The notes below the pieces were generated by a model, which had not been told where the DNA came from, made no database searches, and worked only from the letters and a program-made list of their open reading frames with translations. Positions 40,660-44,413 of a stretch of DNA of 44,413 bases are shown in pieces (the first letter of the stretch is position 1; each line of letters starts with the position of its first letter). Source of the DNA: Microbacterium sp. (GTDB lineage: Bacteria > Actinomycetota > Actinomycetes > Actinomycetales > Microbacteriaceae); the NCBI GenBank assembly GCA_017744855.1, contig JAGIAK010000011.1, positions 1 through 44,413 on the forward strand. The letters are read 5' to 3'. The position numbers were made by a program, and so were the translations under genes.

Positions 40660-43600
40660 ATGAGCGACGTGCTCGAACGCTTCACCCCCGCCACCCAGGA
40701 CTGGTTCCGCGGGGCCTTCACCGCGCCCACCCCGGCCCAGGCGGGAGCGTGGGAGGCGATCTCCGCGGGCAAGCACGCGCTCGTCGTCGCGCCGACCGGA
40801 TCGGGCAAGACGCTGTCGGCCTTCCTCTGGGCCATCGACAGCGTGTTCAGAGCGGGACCGATCGAGAAGGATGCCGGCCGCACCCGCATCCTCTACATCT
40901 CCCCGCTGAAGGCGCTCGGAGTCGACGTCGAGCGCAACCTCCGCTCCCCTCTCATCGGTATCGGGCAGTCGGCGCGTCGCCTCGACCTGCCGGCGCCGGC
41001 GGTCACCGTCGGCGTGCGCTCCGGCGACACCACGTCAAGCGACCGCCGCAAGCTCGTCGCAGATCCGCCAGACATCCTCATCACGACCCCCGAGTCGCTG
41101 TACCTCATGCTCACCAGTCGCGCGGGCGAGACCCTGCGCGACGTGCACACCGTGATCATCGACGAGGTGCACGCGGTCGCGGCGACCAAACGCGGAGCGC
41201 ATCTCGCGGTGAGCCTGGAGCGCCTCGATGCCCTGCGCGCGACGCACGGCGCCGCGGCGCCCGCACAGCGGATCGGCCTCTCCGCCACCGTGCGTCCGAT
41301 CGACGAGGTCGCACGGTTCCTCGGCGGGGCTGCGCCCGTGGAGATCGTCGCCCCTCCCGCGTCGAAGACGTTCGAGCTCGGCGTCGTCGTGCCGATGGAC
41401 GACATGACCAACCCGCCCCCGCCACCCGGGGTCACCGCTCCCGTCGATGGCGAGCCGGCCGAGTACTCCGAGGTCACGGGATCGGTGTGGCCGCACGTCG
41501 AAGAGGCGATCGTCGATCGCATCCTCGAGAACAACTCCACGATCGTCTTCGCGAACTCCCGTCGCCTCGCCGAGCGGCTCACCGGCCGTCTGAACGAGAT
41601 CTACTCGGAGCGCATCGGAGTCCCCCTGCCCGAGGCCACCGTGCCCGCAGCGATGATGGCGCAGGCCGGGGCGACGGCCGGCGCCGACCCCGTGCTCGCC
41701 AAGGCGCACCACGGCTCGGTGTCGAAGGAGCAACGGGCACTGGTCGAGGAGGAGCTGAAGTCCGGCGTGCTGCGATGCGTCGTCGCGACGAGCAGCCTCG
41801 AACTCGGCATCGACATGGGCGCCGTAGACCTCGTGATCCAGGTCGAGGCCCCGCCGTCGGCGGCTTCCGGCCTGCAGCGGGTCGGACGCGCGGGGCATCA
41901 GGTCGGCGAGATCAGCCGCGCCGCGCTCTTCCCCAAGCACCGCGGCGACGTGCTGCACACGGCGATCGTCACCGAGCGGATGCTGGCGGGCAAGATCGAG
42001 GCGATCCAGGTGCCGCGGAACCCGCTCGACATCCTCGCCCAACAGACGGTCGCGGCCAGTGCGCTCGGTGAGATCAGCGTCGAGGACTGGTTCGAGACGG
42101 TGCGGCGCTCCGCCCCATTCCAATCGCTGCCGCGCTCCGCCTACGAGGCCACCCTCGACCTGCTGGCGGGGCGCTTCCCCTCCGACGAGTTCGCCGAACT
42201 CCGGCCCCGCCTGGTCTGGGACCGCGACGCCGGCACTCTCACCGGCCGACCGGGCGCACAGCGCATCGCCGTGACGAGCGGCGGAACCATCCCCGACCGC
42301 GGACTGTTCGGGGTGTTCGTCGCCGGCGAGACCACCGGCGCACGGGTGGGCGAGCTCGACGAGGAGATGGTCTACGAGTCCCGCGTCGGCGACGTGTTCA
42401 CCCTCGGCACCACGAGCTGGCGCATCGCAGAGATCACCCACGACCGGGTCAACGTCATCCCCGCCTACGGGCAGCCGGGCAAGGTGCCGTTCTGGCACGG
42501 CGACGGCCTCGGACGCCCCTTCGAGCTCGGCGAGGCGCTGGGCAGGTTCTCCAGGGAGGTGTCCTCGGCCGCACCGGAGAAGGCCGCGCAGCGGTTGATC
42601 GACGCCGGCCTCGACGAGCAGGCCAGGGCGAACCTCATGGCTCATCTCACCGAGCAGCGCGAAGCGACGGGCACGCTCCCCACCGATCGCACCCTCACCG
42701 TCGAGCGCGGTCATGACGAGGTGGGCGACTGGCGGGTCATCCTGCATTCCCCGTACGGCATGAAGGTGCACGCCCCGTGGGCGCTCGCCATCAACGCCCG
42801 CGTGCGCGAACGGCTCGGCGTCGAGGGATCGGCGGTCGCGAGCGACGACGGGATCATCGTGCGCATCCCCGATGCCGAGGCCGAGCCGCCGGGAGCCGAA
42901 CTGTTCGTGTTCGACCCCGACGAGCTGGAGCAGATCGTCACTCAGGAGGTCGGAGGGTCGGCGCTGTTCGCCTCCCGGTTCCGTGAGTGCGCCGCCCGCG
43001 CGCTGCTGATGCCGCGGATGAACCCCAACAAGCGCACGCCGCTGTGGCAGCAGCGTCAGCGTTCCGCACAACTGCTCGAGGTCGCGAGACGGCATCCGAC
43101 GTTCCCGGTAATCCTGGAGACGCTGCGCGAGGTGCTGCAGGACGTCTACGACCTGCCGTCGCTGCGGCGCCTGGCGACCGAGATCGCCGACCGGCGCATC
43201 CGCCTCGTCGAGACGCAGCCCGCGCAGCCTTCGCCGTACGCGCGCGACCTGCTCTTCGGCTACGTCGGCGCGTTCATGTACGAGGGCGACTCCCCGCTCG
43301 CCGAACGACGCGCGGCCGCGCTCTCCGTCGACCCCGCGCTGCTGGGCGAGCTGCTCGGCACCGTCGAGCTGCGCGAGCTGCTCGACCCCGACGTCATCGC
43401 GCAGTTCGAGCGCGAGGCCCAGCGGCTCGACCCCGAACGACATGCGCGCGGGCTCGAGGGTGTCGCCGATCTGCTCCGGATGCTGGGACCCATGGACGCC
43501 GAAGAGGTCGCCGCGCGATTGGAGGAGCCCGCAGACGCGCAGGCGCACCTCGACGCGCTCGTCGCCGCGAGGCGCGCGATCCCGGTGACCATCGCCGGCG

Positions 43601-44413
43601 CACACCGCATCGCCGCGATCGAGGATGCGGGCCGGCTGCGCGACGCCCTCGGCGCGGCCTTGCCCACCGGCATCCCCGTCGCCTTCCTCGAGCCGCTGGC
43701 CGATCCCCTCGGCGACCTGCTCGCACGGCACGCACGCACACACGGTCCCTTCACCACGGATGCCGTCGCCACGCGTTTCGGCATCGGCGCGGCGGTCGCC
43801 AGGCACACGCTGCAGCGGCTGGAGCACGCGGGACGGCTCGCGAGCGGGTACTTCCTGCCGACAGCGGCCGGCTCGGCCGACGACCTGGAGTGGTGCGACG
43901 CCGAGGTGCTGCGGCGGCTGCGCATGCGCTCGCTGGCGGCGATCCGCGGCAGCGTGGAGCCGGTGTCGCCCGAGGCCTACGCGCGGTTCCTCCCCGACTG
44001 GCAGCACCTCGCCCGCCCGCTCGACGGGCTCGACGGCGTGCTCACCGTGATCGAGCAGTTCGCCGGTGTGCCCGTGCCCGCGAGCGCGTGGGAATCGCTC
44101 GTGCTGCCTTCGCGAGTGCGCGACTACACACCCGCGATGCTCGATGAGCTCACGGCGTCGGGCGAGGTGATCTGGTCGGGCCACGGCACGCTGCCAGGGC
44201 GCGACGGCTGGGTGTCGCTGCATCCCGCCGACCTCGCTCCGTTCACCCTGCCCGAGCCCGACGATGAGATCGCGACGGACTCCCTGGAGGCGAAGCTCCT
44301 CTCGGCGCTGCAGGCGGGAGGCGCCTACTTCGCCGCGCAGTTGAAGGAGATGACGCAGGCCGAGAACGAGCAGTCGGTGCTGGAGTCGCTGTGGGCGCTG
44401 ACCTGGGCCGGCC
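40660..44413 (+). CDS. lhr: Lhr-type ATP-dependent helicase, partial (3' end beyond window)
   Basis: An open frame of 1251 codons running off the window; actinobacterial Lhr proteins are about 1,500 residues, so roughly 250 or more are missing. Superfamily 2 motifs: APTGSGKT at 44-51, ISPLKALGVDVERNL (Ia), DEVHA at 168-172 (II), SAT at 208-210 (III), ATSSLELGIDMG (V) and QRVGRAGHQVG at 406-416 (VI). A winged helix and the long Lhr-core/C-terminal region follow. Lhr unwinds RNA:DNA hybrids and DNA in repair. The ATG is preceded by CATGAT and ggaggg. A long open frame on the opposite strand is a shadow of this gene. Confidence 0.93.
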   Translation, partial: MSDVLERFTPATQDWFRGAFTAPTPAQAGAWEAISAGKHALVVAPTGSGKTLSAFLWAIDSVFRAGPIEKDAGRTRILYISPLKALGVDVERNLRSPLIGIGQSARRLDLPAPAVTVGVRSGDTTSSDRRKLVADPPDILITTPESLYLMLTSRAGETLRDVHTVIIDEVHAVAATKRGAHLAVSLERLDALRATHGAAAPAQRIGLSATVRPIDEVARFLGGAAPVEIVAPPASKTFELGVVVPMDDMTNPPPPPGVTAPVDGEPAEYSEVTGSVWPHVEEAIVDRILENNSTIVFANSRRLAERLTGRLNEIYSERIGVPLPEATVPAAMMAQAGATAGADPVLAKAHHGSVSKEQRALVEEELKSGVLRCVVATSSLELGIDMGAVDLVIQVEAPPSAASGLQRVGRAGHQVGEISRAALFPKHRGDVLHTAIVTERMLAGKIEAIQVPRNPLDILAQQTVAASALGEISVEDWFETVRRSAPFQSLPRSAYEATLDLLAGRFPSDEFAELRPRLVWDRDAGTLTGRPGAQRIAVTSGGTIPDRGLFGVFVAGETTGARVGELDEEMVYESRVGDVFTLGTTSWRIAEITHDRVNVIPAYGQPGKVPFWHGDGLGRPFELGEALGRFSREVSSAAPEKAAQRLIDAGLDEQARANLMAHLTEQREATGTLPTDRTLTVERGHDEVGDWRVILHSPYGMKVHAPWALAINARVRERLGVEGSAVASDDGIIVRIPDAEAEPPGAELFVFDPDELEQIVTQEVGGSALFASRFRECAARALLMPRMNPNKRTPLWQQRQRSAQLLEVARRHPTFPVILETLREVLQDVYDLPSLRRLATEIADRRIRLVETQPAQPSPYARDLLFGYVGAFMYEGDSPLAERRAAALSVDPALLGELLGTVELRELLDPDVIAQFEREAQRLDPERHARGLEGVADLLRMLGPMDAEEVAARLEEPADAQAHLDALVAARRAIPVTIAGAHRIAAIEDAGRLRDALGAALPTGIPVAFLEPLADPLGDLLARHARTHGPFTTDAVATRFGIGAAVARHTLQRLEHAGRLASGYFLPTAAGSADDLEWCDAEVLRRLRMRSLAAIRGSVEPVSPEAYARFLPDWQHLARPLDGLDGVLTVIEQFAGVPVPASAWESLVLPSRVRDYTPAMLDELTASGEVIWSGHGTLPGRDGWVSLHPADLAPFTLPEPDDEIATDSLEAKLLSALQAGGAYFAAQLKEMTQAENEQSVLESLWALTWAG

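Noticed and set aside
41035..44223. 1062-codon open frame on the minus strand
   Set aside because: The plus strand here encodes all helicase motifs of Lhr; the minus frame has low-complexity composition and no recognisable domain.

Overview
The window is high-GC DNA (roughly 70%) with dense, often overlapping genes, many GTG starts and actinobacterial menaquinone genes. Everything points to a Microbacteriaceae chromosome, most likely Microbacterium; this assignment rests on protein character and gene order, not on a search.

Layout. 1-4299 (minus strand): truncated alpha/beta hydrolase, then menG -> long-chain polyprenyl diphosphate synthase -> ferredoxin-NADP reductase, and a DUF402 protein. 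4453-8736: menF (isochorismate synthase) on plus; PLDc_N-type membrane protein -> menD -> PPK2 polyphosphate kinase on minus. 8915-14347/15026: mixed accessory genes (small membrane protein, DsbA-like thioredoxin, an AHSA1-type SRPBCC gene overlapping an ArsR-SRPBCC regulator, a sugar-dehydrogenase lipoprotein, an ArfB-like hydrolase, a Tet-type MFS exporter divergent from a TetR regulator). 15124-16945: an AbiEi/AbiEii-like type IV toxin-antitoxin pair of lower GC, next to a tRNA-like element (16989-17088). 17151-23051 (minus): a five-gene cell-surface nonulosonic-acid cluster (GT2, polysialyltransferase-like, CMP-acylneuraminate synthetase fused to a HAD phosphatase, NeuB lacking its SAF domain, DUF6716-like glycosyltransferase). 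23157-26950: hypothetical protein, DUF4229, an intergenic repeat array, then cupin -> DUF4287 -> RibD/DHFR-like -> menA on minus. 26996-31875: DUF5937-type HTH regulator, exported histidine-phosphatase-like protein, Lrp/AsnC regulator divergent from DUF6421, a structured 340-bp gap, and an SDR. 31978-40606: GNAT, MFS exporter, threonine aldolase, DUF4916/NUDIX-like, carboxylesterase, two small membrane or coiled-coil proteins, ABC-F protein, DUF6157, ANT-like nucleotidyltransferase. 40660-end: Lhr-type helicase, running off the window.

How the genes fit together. MenF, MenD, MenA, MenG and the polyprenyl synthase are five steps of menaquinone synthesis; menB, menC and menE are not in the window. 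PLDc_N/menD (to 8736) and DUF4229/menA (from 24065) are near neighbours in many actinobacteria as far as I recall; here about 15 kb of accessory genes lie between them. The nonulosonic-acid cluster should make, activate and polymerise a sialic-acid-like or Kdn-like sugar for a wall polymer or capsule.

Most notable observations: a TAnnnT hexamer exactly 6 nt before the start codon of at least 13 genes, suggesting widespread leaderless transcription; a zincin-like HDxxH...ExxxD pattern in the uncharacterised DUF6421 protein; nested palindromes between DUF6421 and the SDR; an 18-bp-core repeat array between DUF4229 and menA; a tRNA-like folded element beside the AbiE pair; and two operators, one a perfect 20-bp palindrome inside a promoter spacer and one centred on a GTG start codon.
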